NCBI RefSeq assembly: GCF_963576545.1
Contig: NC_083658.1
Location: 9,016,928-9,080,927, forward strand
Reading direction: 5' to 3'
From: Limanda limanda
Lineage: Eukaryota > Chordata > Actinopteri > Pleuronectiformes > Pleuronectidae
DNA: 64,000 bases
Every line of letters starts with the position of its first letter. Within the stretch, counting starts at the first letter, position 1. This document shows, in pieces, positions 11,301 through 17,160 of this stretch. A program made the translations under genes and the position numbers. Below the pieces are notes generated by a model. That model saw only the letters and a list, made by a program, of their open reading frames with translations, was not told where the DNA came from and ran no database searches.

Positions 11301-13991
11301 CGCCTCGGTACAAGTAAGTGGCAGCCTTCACAACTGATGGACATGTGGATGAATACCTCATGGTTTGGGATGTACTACATCTCACGGGAATGAGACTAGT
11401 CTGATGGACCTCAGACAAAAGGTCATGACTCTATAGACGAGGTCTGGAGAACTGCAAAAAGCTCCCGATATCTGAGAAAGAGCGTTCCTAGGACAATGGA
11501 AGATAATAGTGGGGCTAAGGAGGTGACATCTTAAGCTAGGCCTAACGTGCTGAAATACACACAAAATGCATGATTGTTGCTCTTTTTCTCCAGGAGGGGC
11601 ACATGAGGTGAGGGACCATCCATTCTTCGAGAAACTCGACATGAACAACCTCTTGAGTGAGGTTCTTCTGTACACCCCCGAGTTTGATTATGGGGATACC
11701 TGCTCTGAGAACGAGAGTGAATCAAATGAAGAAGAAGAATCTATTGTTGATGAAAACCTTGATGAAAATGAGGAAAACTATATATCTTTCACCTATGTGG
11801 CCTTCCGCTTCCGACAGGTGAGGATTTTATATTAGATATTAGATACTCACTAATTCCAAATGACTGAGAGAAATAAACTAATTAGGAAATTTGTGTGAAT
11901 CACCAGTGTATCAATATTCAGGACCACGGGCATAAAGAGCATGTAAATAGAGATTGTTGTGTGGTTTTTCACTCAGGATACAATTAATCCCAAACACTAT
12001 GATAAACTGCTTTTCTTTGAAACTTTCAGGCGAATGAAGAGGAGGAAGTCATGACCTCCAGTGAAAAAAGTGTCAAGGAGGCTGCTGGACATCTGGATGA
12101 TGAGGAAGACGAGGCCTGCAATGAAGAAAACCTTGAGGAGACTGCTGAAAGCCTTGATGATGAGTTTAACACGGGCCACAATGACGGAAAGGTTGAGGAC
12201 GCTGCTGAAATCCTTGATGATGAGGAATTCATGACCGCCGGTGAAGATAATGTTGAGGAGGCTGCTGAAATGCTTGATGATGAGGAAGACATAACCTTTG
12301 ATGAAGGAAATGTTGAGGAGGCTGCTGAAATCCTATATCACGAGGAACACATAACCTGCAGGGAAGAACATACCAAGGAAGCTACTGAAATCCTTGATGA
12401 GGAGGAATCCATGACCGCCGGTGAAGATAATGTTGAGGAGGCTGCTGAAATGCTTGATGATGAGGAAGACATAACTTTTGATGAAGGAAATGTTGAGGAG
12501 GCTGCTGAAATCCTATATCATGAGGAACACATAACCTGCAGGGAAGAACATATCAAGGAAGCTACTGAAATCCTTGATGAGGAGGAATCCATGACCTCCA
12601 GGCAAGATAATGTTGAGGAGGCTGCTGTAAGCATTGATGAGGAGGAATCCATATCCTCGAGTGACGATAATGTTGAGGAGGCTGCAGAAATGCTTGATGA
12701 TGAGGAAGACATAACTTTTGATGAAGGAAATGTTGAGGAGGCTGCTGAAATCCTATATCATGAGGAACACATAACCTGCAGGGAAGAACATATCAAGGAA
12801 GCTACTGAAATCCTTGATGAGGAGGAATCCATATCCTCCAGGGAAGATAATGTTGAGGAGGCTGCTGAAAGCCTTGATGAGGAGCAATCCATGACATCCA
12901 GTGAAGATAATGTTGAGGAGGCTGCTGAAATCCTCGATGAGGAGGAATTCATGACCGCTGGTGAAGATGATAAGGAGGCTGCTGAAAGCCTTGATGAGGA
13001 GGAATCCACGACCTCCAGTGAAGATGATGTTGAGGAGGCTGCTGAAATCCTCGATGAGGAGGAATTCATGAACTCCAGGAAAGAAAAGTTTGAGGAGGCT
13101 GCTAAAATCCTTGATGATGGGGAAGACATTACCTTTGATGAAGGAAATATTGAGGAGGCTGCTGAAAGCCTTGATGAGGAGGAATCCATGACCTCCAGTG
13201 AAGATAATGCTCATGAGGCTGCTGGAAGCCTCGATGAGGAGGAATTCATGACCTCCAGGAAAGAAAAGTTTGAGGAGGCTGCTAAAATCCTTGATGATGA
13301 GGAAGACATTACCTTTGATGAAGGAAATATTGAGAAGGCTGCTGAAAGCCTTGATGAGGAGGAATCCATGACCTCCAGTGAGGATAATGCTCAGGAGGCT
13401 GCTGGAAGCCACGATGAGGAGGAATTCATGACCTCCAGGGAAGAAAAGTTACAGTCGGCTGCTGAAATCCTTGATGATGAGGAATCCATGACCTCCAGTG
13501 AAGATAATGTTGAGGAGGCTGCTGAAAGCCTTGATGAGGAGGAATCCATAACCTCCAGTGAAGATAATGTTCAGGAGGCTGCTGAAATCCTTGATGAGGA
13601 GGAATTCATGACCGCCGGTGAAGATTATAATAAGGAGGCTGCTGAAATTCTTGATGATGAGGAAGACATAACCTTTGATGAAGGAAATGTTGAGGAGGCT
13701 GGTGAAAGCCTTGATGAGGAATCCATGACCTCCAGTGAAGATAATGTTGAGGAAGCTGCTGAAAGCCTGGATGAGGAGGAATTCATGACCTCCAGGGAAG
13801 AACATGTTAAGAAGGCTGCTGAAATCCTTGATGAGGTGGAATTCATGACCTCCAGGGAAGAACATGTTAAGAAGGCTGCTGAAATCCTTGATGAGGTGGA
13901 ATTCATGACCTCCAGGGAAGAACATGTTAAGAAGGCTGCTGCATTCCTTGTTGAGAAGGACCTTATGACCTTTGATGAAGGAGATGTCTAG
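2148..13991 (+). CDS. Three-domain MAST-like AGC serine/threonine kinase gene (26 coding exons)
   Basis: The predicted protein of about 1,992 residues should phosphorylate Ser/Thr from ATP through at least its third kinase domain. Order: MAST DUF1908-like helical segment (1-56), kinase 1 (about 73-345), AGC tail (to 407), acidic linker (408-487), helical segment (488-543), kinase 2 (560-835), tail (to 915), short linker, helical segment (to 985), kinase 3 (1002-1275), tail (to 1339), acidic repeat tail (1340-1992). Family assignment rests on MAST-type words such as [12 protein letters not shown], [17 protein letters not shown] and LTDFGxSK. All 26 exons have GT-AG borders and compatible phases, and their summed length is an exact multiple of three. 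The start is ATG 2148; an in-frame TAG lies at 2115-2117, and ATG 2118 would add ten residues. No PDZ domain follows, unlike vertebrate MAST1-4. Substrate and location are unknown. Three separate genes are unlikely because single exons bridge the modules. Confidence 0.85.
2556..2641 (+). CDS. Exon 2: linker and start of kinase 1 (aa 57-85)
   Basis: The acceptor is atttcag and the donor gg|gtacgt; phases 0 to 2. It encodes a proline/basic linker ([12 protein letters not shown]) and the first beta strand with the glycine loop, here ASGDFG, in place of ISNGAYG in MAST kinases. The size (86 nt) is identical to the equivalent exons 10 and 19. Confidence 0.85.
2642..3059 (+). other. Intron 2 with a module-1-specific insertion
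   Basis: The equivalent introns of modules 2 and 3 are 118 and 137 bp. Both ends of this 418-bp intron match them, but roughly 2700-2979 is extra. The insertion starts with a run of ten or more G and has no recognised element type. It is a lineage marker showing divergence after the modules duplicated. Confidence 0.6.
3060..3268 (+). CDS. Exon 3: kinase 1 N-lobe, ATP lysine and altered alphaC helix (aa 85-155)
   Basis: The acceptor tgtccag and donor caag|gtaatg give phases 2 to 1. The ATP-binding lysine is present in SFAMKVV (K102). The alphaC helix reads [18 protein letters not shown], so the conserved glutamate found in modules 2 and 3 (FVERDIL) and in MAST kinases is valine 121 here. Loss of this salt bridge would be expected to weaken or abolish normal catalysis. 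The exon is 209 nt, equal to exons 11 and 20. Confidence 0.88.
3345..3483 (+). CDS. Exon 4: kinase 1 helix alphaE and HRD loop (aa 155-201)
   Basis: The preceding intron is only 76 bp. The exon encodes [12 protein letters not shown], matching MAST LPVEMARMYFAE, then [16 protein letters not shown] with the catalytic Asp 196, Lys 198 and, across the splice, Asn 201. The donor is gcaa|gtaagt. Length is 139 nt in all three modules. Confidence 0.88.
3484..4040 (+). other. Intron 4 of module 1, carrying a SINE
   Basis: This 557-bp intron matches the introns at 6664-7085 and 10088-10545 at both ends and in its middle (for example gccataatttatattcttg). It additionally holds a SINE copy at about 3553-3747 that the other two lack. 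Confidence 0.6.
3553..3747 (-). mobile_element. tRNA-derived SINE (teleost type), inside kinase intron 4
   Basis: Read on the minus strand it starts near GGCGGCTCTGGCTGAG (A-box-like) and continues to AGTTCGATCCCCAG (B-box-like). The body has a TCCTTGGGCAAGATGCTGAA word, followed by a GTGTGAATGGGTGAATGG tail. These words are characteristic of an abundant teleost SINE. The copy is somewhat diverged and was not compared with a consensus library. Confidence 0.65.
4041..4173 (+). CDS. Exon 5: kinase 1 DFG and activation segment (aa 201-245)
   Basis: The acceptor is attgcag, and the donor gag|gtcagt leaves phase 0. It encodes [18 protein letters not shown] with DFG Asp 214, followed by a MAST-like activation segment ([14 protein letters not shown] ... 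EFTDRE) parallel to MGLMSLTTN...REFLDKQ in MAST kinases. The exon is 133 nt in all modules. Confidence 0.88.
4297..4462 (+). CDS. Exon 6: kinase 1 APE motif and helix alphaF (aa 246-301)
   Basis: It encodes [11 protein letters not shown], with APE in register (GTPEYIAPE in MAST), then [18 protein letters not shown] and the VPFNG segment. Phases 0 to 1, donor ac|gtaag. The E-to-K change in LYKF is specific to this module. Confidence 0.88.
4590..4691 (+). CDS. Exon 7: kinase 1 C-lobe, AQRLGT (aa 301-335)
   Basis: The exon encodes LTWPEGRHN, then [17 protein letters not shown], the arginine-containing C-lobe motif of AGC kinases. The donor is acaa|gtaagt. The intron that follows (4692-4970) is unusually similar among the three modules and stays open for 28 codons past the donor, counting the codon split by the splice. 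Confidence 0.87.
4971..5188 (+). CDS. Exon 8: end of kinase 1, AGC tail and hydrophobic motif (aa 335-407)
   Basis: It begins with [20 protein letters not shown], parallel to [20 protein letters not shown] in MAST. Next come the [10 protein letters not shown] turn, a run of Asp/Glu and then [11 protein letters not shown]. The F-T-Y-V word resembles the AGC hydrophobic motif (candidate phospho-Thr 399), but the aromatic residue three positions upstream is missing in this copy (ENSFTY). The donor is aaag|gtgagg, phase 0. Confidence 0.85.
5416..5823 (+). CDS. Exon 9: bridging exon, acidic linker plus module 2 helical segment (aa 408-543)
   Basis: The acceptor is ctttcag; the 408-nt exon is open from phase 0 to phase 0. 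Its first part ends the module 1 tail ([11 protein letters not shown]). It then encodes acidic units such as [13 protein letters not shown] and [12 protein letters not shown]. It runs without a break into [20 protein letters not shown] and a KLKKLLYE helix, the MAST-like segment of module 2. This exon is the main evidence that modules 1 and 2 are one polypeptide. Confidence 0.85.
6024..6109 (+). CDS. Exon 10: linker and start of kinase 2 (aa 544-572)
   Basis: The acceptor is atttcag and the donor tgg|gtatgt. It encodes [20 protein letters not shown] and a glycine loop reading SGNSG. The Met of the linker found in modules 1 and 3 is Ile here, so this copy could not start translation at that position. 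Confidence 0.85.
6228..6436 (+). CDS. Exon 11: kinase 2 N-lobe (aa 572-642)
   Basis: It encodes [19 protein letters not shown] with the ATP lysine K589, then [14 protein letters not shown] with the alphaC glutamate E608 present. It ends with FVMDYVEG, close to MAST VMEYVEGG. Same 209-nt length and phases (2 to 1) as exons 3 and 20. Confidence 0.88.
6525..6663 (+). CDS. Exon 12: kinase 2 catalytic loop with HGD (aa 642-688)
   Basis: The exon encodes [20 protein letters not shown], then [11 protein letters not shown]. The catalytic Asp 683, Lys 685 and Asn 688 remain, but the HRD arginine is glycine 682 (codon gga, against aga in modules 1 and 3, so one base change). This arginine normally contacts a phosphorylated activation loop, so the domain may be constitutively configured or impaired. 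Confidence 0.88.
6664..7085 (+). other. Intron 12 of module 2
   Basis: This 422-bp intron aligns with intron 4 (module 1) and intron 21 (module 3) but lacks the SINE. A TA-rich run sits near 7020-7037. Nothing else is recognised. Confidence 0.5.
7086..7218 (+). CDS. Exon 13: kinase 2 DFG and activation segment (aa 688-732)
   Basis: It encodes [18 protein letters not shown] with DFG Asp 701, and the activation segment [10 protein letters not shown] ... REFTDRE. The protein is nearly identical to exon 5, with differences confined to the loop. Confidence 0.88.
7343..7508 (+). CDS. Exon 14: kinase 2 APE motif and helix alphaF (aa 733-788)
   Basis: It encodes [19 protein letters not shown], then [19 protein letters not shown]. 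All structural residues of the C-lobe core are kept. The donor is acat|gtaag, phase 1. Confidence 0.88.
7756..7857 (+). CDS. Exon 15: kinase 2 C-lobe, AQRLGT (aa 788-822)
   Basis: The acceptor is catttag. It encodes [18 protein letters not shown] and NPAQRLGT. The donor acaa|gtaagt is followed by the same conserved open intronic frame seen after exons 7 and 24. Confidence 0.87.
8115..8234 (+). CDS. Exon 16: end of kinase 2 domain (aa 822-862)
   Basis: It encodes [20 protein letters not shown] and [14 protein letters not shown]. Unlike modules 1 and 3, the tail is cut here by an extra intron, with donor cagg|gtaggc (phase 1). The phase fits exon 17, which restores the acidic tail. Confidence 0.75.
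8496..8656 (+). CDS. Exon 17: acidic AGC tail and hydrophobic motif of kinase 2 (aa 862-915)
   Basis: The acceptor is ctctacag. It encodes [14 protein letters not shown], an Asp/Glu run, then [14 protein letters not shown]. The YISFSY word fits an AGC hydrophobic motif with a Tyr in the first aromatic position and candidate phospho-Ser 907. The donor aaag|gtgagg matches that of exon 8. Confidence 0.8.
8892..9101 (+). CDS. Exon 18: bridging exon, short acidic linker plus module 3 helical segment (aa 916-985)
   Basis: A 210-nt exon, open in phase 0 throughout. It carries a single acidic unit ([17 protein letters not shown]), then [20 protein letters not shown] and an [10 protein letters not shown] helix like the MAST DUF1908 segment. 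It joins modules 2 and 3 in one reading frame, as exon 9 does for modules 1 and 2. Confidence 0.85.
9324..9409 (+). CDS. Exon 19: linker and start of kinase 3 (aa 986-1014)
   Basis: It encodes [20 protein letters not shown] and a glycine loop GSGNCG, the only one of the three with the full GxGxxG pattern. The donor is tgg|gtacgt. Confidence 0.86.
9547..9755 (+). CDS. Exon 20: kinase 3 N-lobe (aa 1014-1084)
   Basis: It encodes [19 protein letters not shown] with the ATP lysine K1031, and [14 protein letters not shown] with the alphaC glutamate E1050. It ends FVMDHVDG. The acceptor is tgtctag. Confidence 0.88.
9949..10087 (+). CDS. Exon 21: kinase 3 HRD loop (aa 1084-1130)
   Basis: It encodes [20 protein letters not shown], then [11 protein letters not shown] with HRD intact (Asp 1125, Lys 1127, Asn 1130). 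The stretch before it ([11 protein letters not shown]) differs from the PNCESQL version in modules 1 and 2. Confidence 0.88.
10088..10545 (+). other. Intron 21 of module 3
   Basis: This 458-bp intron is homologous to introns 4 and 12. It has no SINE, and it contains an AT-rich run near 10460-10490. Nothing else is recognised. Confidence 0.5.
10546..10678 (+). CDS. Exon 22: kinase 3 DFG and activation segment (aa 1130-1174)
   Basis: It encodes [18 protein letters not shown] with DFG Asp 1143, then [11 protein letters not shown] ... EFTDRE. Same length and phases as exons 5 and 13. Confidence 0.88.
10804..10969 (+). CDS. Exon 23: kinase 3 APE motif and helix alphaF (aa 1175-1230)
   Basis: It encodes [20 protein letters not shown], then [19 protein letters not shown]. 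The activation loop Pro before VYIAPE (GSP in modules 1 and 2) is Leu here. The donor is ataa|gtaag. Confidence 0.88.
11209..11313 (+). CDS. Exon 24: kinase 3 C-lobe, AQRLGT (aa 1230-1265)
   Basis: It encodes [20 protein letters not shown] and NPAQRLGT, one codon longer than exons 7 and 15. The donor acaa|gtaagt again leads into a conserved open intronic frame. Confidence 0.87.
11594..11817 (+). CDS. Exon 25: end of kinase 3, AGC tail and hydrophobic motif (aa 1265-1339)
   Basis: It encodes [34 protein letters not shown], an acidic run and [14 protein letters not shown]. The YISFTY word is an AGC hydrophobic-motif-like element with candidate phospho-Thr 1331. The donor is acag|gtgagg, phase 0. 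Confidence 0.86.
12030..13991 (+). CDS. Exon 26: terminal exon, 32-unit acidic repeat tail (aa 1340-1992)
   Basis: The acceptor is ctttcag, as for exons 9 and 18. The 1,962-nt exon encodes about 653 residues and a TAG stop at 13989-13991. Nearly all of it is a 20-residue repeat of the form [20 protein letters not shown], about 32 copies. Each copy alternates a short EEAAE-LD helix-like segment with an acidic Ser/Thr-containing turn. The turns carry many S/T-x-x-D/E words, the casein kinase 2 consensus. The tail is extremely acidic and probably forms helical rods or disordered chain; function unknown. One or two related units in exons 9 and 18 show where the repeat originated. Confidence 0.85.
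   Translation, partial: ANEEEEVMTSSEKSVKEAAGHLDDEEDEACNEENLEETAESLDDEFNTGHNDGKVEDAAEILDDEEFMTAGEDNVEEAAEMLDDEEDITFDEGNVEEAAEILYHEEHITCREEHTKEATEILDEEESMTAGEDNVEEAAEMLDDEEDITFDEGNVEEAAEILYHEEHITCREEHIKEATEILDEEESMTSRQDNVEEAAVSIDEEESISSSDDNVEEAAEMLDDEEDITFDEGNVEEAAEILYHEEHITCREEHIKEATEILDEEESISSREDNVEEAAESLDEEQSMTSSEDNVEEAAEILDEEEFMTAGEDDKEAAESLDEEESTTSSEDDVEEAAEILDEEEFMNSRKEKFEEAAKILDDGEDITFDEGNIEEAAESLDEEESMTSSEDNAHEAAGSLDEEEFMTSRKEKFEEAAKILDDEEDITFDEGNIEKAAESLDEEESMTSSEDNAQEAAGSHDEEEFMTSREEKLQSAAEILDDEESMTSSEDNVEEAAESLDEEESITSSEDNVQEAAEILDEEEFMTAGEDYNKEAAEILDDEEDITFDEGNVEEAGESLDEESMTSSEDNVEEAAESLDEEEFMTSREEHVKKAAEILDEVEFMTSREEHVKKAAEILDEVEFMTSREEHVKKAAAFLVEKDLMTFDEGDV
12048..13988 (+). repeat. 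60-bp coding minisatellite array with higher-order units
   Basis: The DNA repeats with a 60-bp period (occasionally 57) and about 32 units. Higher-order structure is visible. A 180-bp triple unit beginning at 12237 recurs at 12417 and 12657. Another triple unit recurs at about 13070 and 13250. Three nearly identical 60-bp units close the array at about 13790-13960. Unit lengths keep the frame, consistent with unequal exchange under coding selection. Confidence 0.9.
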
Positions 13992-14136
13992 GAGGCAGCC
14001 GAAATATCCTATGCACCCGAGTTACACTTTGCAAGAACAGCCAAAAATAAGAAAGTTTTCGAATACCAGTCCATAACAGTCTGTGTGTGGCTGTCGGCTG
14101 CAGCTGAGAAAACGCTACTTTTGGAATTTAAAGTCA

Positions 14137-14142
14137 AATAAA
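14137..14142 (+). promoter_or_regulatory. Polyadenylation signal AATAAA of the kinase gene
   Basis: A canonical AATAAA lies 146 bases after the stop codon, followed by a T/G-rich stretch (atattgtgttaatac). It is the first such signal after the stop and fits a short 3' untranslated region. Confidence 0.65.
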
Positions 14143-15120
14143 ACACCTGAATATATTGTGTTAATACACAATCTCATCTGGATCTCATCGCGTTCCGGCC
14201 TGATGTTACGTCTCATGTGATTTCAAAGATACACGCACGGCGTACAATGTCTCAATCGGCTGAACTGAGAGAGGAAGAAAACACATTCACCTAAGCTGAT
14301 GTTTTTGCTTCTATATAATGACGGTGAATTGAAGACAAAGCAGCAGAGAAGAAGAGTGACACCACAAGCACTCTTCCTAGACAAGAGTTGTAATTACAGT
14401 CTTATCTACTAATTAGTGAAATGGGGTAACCATTGCCCCCCCCCCCCAACACACACACACACACACACACAATCTACATGATCACCAGGGGGTCAGAGAG
14501 GCTGCGTGTCAGTCTCTCTGTCTGTAGCTGATAGTGAGAGCGACTCCCAGTGTGTGTGAATGATTTAACCCGTGTGACCACAGACTGGGCAGCTGGGTGA
14601 GTGACAGTGTGATGACCCGCACAATTACTATCCACTACTAGTGTAATTGGACTGGCGTGGGATAGGGGCCACTGATGACCGCCCCGGAGGGAGGAGAGGG
14701 TACATAACCCCAGCGCACCCTCCTTCACCCTCCTGGGCAAACACTCCATGCTTGGATGAAACAGACTTTACACTTTGTCGTAATTTAAAAGAGAGAACGG
14801 AGAAGAGTTATCGCAATAACTTATCGCGCTTACAAGCCCAAGTTATAATTAGTACACAATGTACTAACATACAAATATAAGGCACTTACTCAGGAGAGTT
14901 ATTAATACCTGACAGCTGGCCTTTGCCCACGAGTATTACTACTGTAAATTCTCAAATAGGAGTCAGGACTATATTTACCTCAGCATCAGGCAAACAAGCC
15001 TTTATAAGAGAGTATACATTCATAAATAAGAAAGCAACTTAAATTTCACCCCTGTCAACGTCCTCCAACTAAGACTTACTTAAATGTAAAGTGCAACTTA
15101 CACCGTCAGTATACAATACT
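14143..15120. other. Intergenic DNA after the kinase gene
   Basis: No coding exon recognised. It contains a C12 run plus (AC)n at 14436-14470. A TATA-like word (ctatataatg, about 14312) has no supporting gene downstream. Confidence 0.5.
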
Positions 15121-15320
15121 CATCCATCACGAGCGGCGGCGTTCAGACGCGACAACCTTGGCCGCATTGCTCCACATACAGATTAAGGTCAGTGCAGCTG
15201 TGGCTCCAGCGGTGAGGACGGAGCGCGAGGGAGACCGAGTGAATCATCTGTGACACGTCAGCGTCTCCCATGGCGCCCTGTCACGGCCTGTAATTAATGG
15301 GAAACAGTGCAAAGTCCACT
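15121..15320. other. Candidate non-coding regulatory element
   Basis: A moderate-GC, non-repetitive block in AT-rich surroundings, ending with a homeodomain-like TAATTAAT within cctgtaattaatgggaaac. Coding potential is absent. The call rests on sequence texture only. Confidence 0.25.
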
Positions 15321-16700
15321 GCGTGTAAGAAGAAAAGTTGTGAATGGATGCGAAAAAGGAGTTTGTTCACAGACTAGCAGTGTTTGGAACACATTTTATT
15401 TGTGAACGATGCCTTGACCTTATTACTCTGATGAATGGGACTGAACTTGTTCCAACTCCAGGCAAGAACAGTAAAGGGGTGAATGTGTTTCCCTTGTTTG
15501 TTTTCTCAATTCACCTATTTCCTGTTCTTATAAATGTAAACTGGAAGTCACCGAACAACACTTTCAATGGTGGGGGAAAAAATCAATGTGACAAATCAAT
15601 CGAATTAGAATAATATACCAAAAATGTGGGTACAAGTCTTGATTTTCATTCACGTGGTTCTTGTTTTGTATTGAAAATCATTGTGCCGTAATAAAACAGT
15701 TGTGAGTCACAACCTGCTGCCAAAATCGACTCCAATATTCAAATCCTTTCTCATTCCTACAACAAGCGAGCTGGAGGCCATATTGGAAACTTTCTGAAGC
15801 ATCGCACTAAGCGTTCCTTTCAACTCTCAAGCGCATCATTTAGACTGACAAACGGCAAACAAGCAGCCGACCGGTGATACGACCTCCGCTTTGTGATCGA
15901 CGATCCATTTCCCAAGGAGGGAAGCTGCACGGCCTCACTCGGAGCAGGAGAGCTGTCAGATCAGATAACTGGCTGCTGCCATTTATCTCCGAGATATTTT
16001 GAGATGTCTCGTGTAGACCTGATTAGAGAGTGTGAGGCAGTTTTCTCTTTCTCCCAAAATCCTCACACCCACTAACACAAACAGATCCTTCAAGGACCAG
16101 CAGTGACTTACAGGGTGACTGAGCGAGTGCATAAATAAGCTTGAGCTCAGTGTGTAAGTGTGTGTGTGTGTGTATATTGTATGTATGGAAGGGAGAGTCT
16201 ACTGGGAAAAGCAGGCGTCTATCTGTCTCCTGGGTACCGATATGTGCGCTAACCACCGCCGGCATTTCCCCTCACTTCTAATCGCGGCACAGGTAATTGG
16301 ATCCCACCCCAGGAAGCCGTCCTTCGGCGACACAGAGGAGCGCGTGTTTACATCGCCACATGTCGGTCAGCCGGCTGGCCTCGACGCAGGAGTTCGGAGA
16401 AGGTGCGCTCGTCTCTAAGGGCGCAGCGGTGCGTGGAGATGATTACCTGCGATGATAGCGGCCCGACTGTTGACTCCACACAACGGGGGGATGAAGCCAC
16501 AGCTGAGCAAACACAAGAGCCGCAGCAGACACTTGACAGGCCGCAGCTCGAATATATATATTCATACAATTAATATTACATAGTTTTGAGTAAGGGAGGT
16601 GAGGACAAAGCACACAAAAGATGATTGCAGGGGTGACCTTTGTGGATGGGTCACAGAGGTCACCAGCAATGATACCCCTTGTTGTTCTGGGTATAAACTG
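15321..16700. other. Intergenic DNA
   Basis: No gene supported. There is a short (GT)n run near 16158-16173. The 89-codon open frame at 15344 has no recognisable domain. Confidence 0.4.
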
Positions 16701-16714
16701 TCATGGTTTTGATG

Positions 16715-16772
16715 CACTTAGTGTGTGACGCTTTGGATAAAAGTGTCATGAAATGAAATGTAAGGTAATGGA
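16715..16772 (+). mobile_element. SINE 3' tail remnant
   Basis: The words gacgctttggataaaagtgtc and aatgaaatgtaaggtaatg match the tail of abundant teleost SINEs (consensus-like GCTTTGGATAAAAGCGTCTG). The body upstream is too diverged to delimit. Confidence 0.55.
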
Positions 16773-17040
16773 TGTTTTTATCTATTTAATAGAGGGAATA
16801 AAACCATGTCAGAAGACATGGGGATTTGGGTGAAGGTGGTTTTGAGACTCCAAGGCTACAACCACAGTCGTGATTCAAGGAGTAGACCTTAAATAAACAC
16901 CATGAAATCAATTGTTTTTCTGGAGGTGCAGTTTGCAACATATCCCCCCCCCCTCCCCTCGCACGTCATTACTGGTGATTCACAATACACAATCACTCTA
17001 CTTTGATTCGTATCACAAGTTAAATTGGCCATTTTCTCGC

Positions 17041-17160
17041 TCGAAGCCGTGAGCGAGTTGCCTTATTGTTTGTCTAACAAGCTCGGCTGTATCAATTAGC
17101 ACACTTGCTCAAAATAGCTTGTAATCTCGTCGACAATGGAGAGCAATTTATCAAACTACA
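17041..17160. other. Candidate non-coding regulatory element
   Basis: Complex non-repetitive sequence with several homeodomain-like cores (tcaattagc, tttatc) and no open frame of note. Called from texture only. Confidence 0.25.

Larger units (their letters stand above)
9324..12029 (+). repeat. Segmental duplication, kinase module 3
   Basis: Third copy of the kinase module (exons 19-25), leading into the expanded repeat exon. Introns remain alignable to the other modules, for example the ctaatatttgtat word before exon 24. Confidence 0.88.

Noticed and set aside
12753..13925. Long antisense open frames (219 and 158 codons) across the acidic repeat
   Set aside because: They arise because the 60-bp repeat has no stop in the opposite frame; the translated strings are simple Ser- or Phe-rich repeats with no domain. 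The plus frame is fixed by splicing to the kinase exons.
12048..13988. CRISPR-like array
   Set aside because: The units are direct coding repeats without distinct spacers, in a spliced vertebrate gene.
2148..13991. Three separate adjacent kinase genes
   Set aside because: Exons 9 and 18 each contain the end of one module and the start of the next in one open frame, and no stop, polyadenylation signal or initiation exon is needed between modules. Kept as the main alternative to be tested by cDNA.
14305..14330. TATA-like box ctatataatg as a promoter
   Set aside because: It sits just after the kinase gene's polyadenylation signal and no gene follows it for which an exon can be shown.
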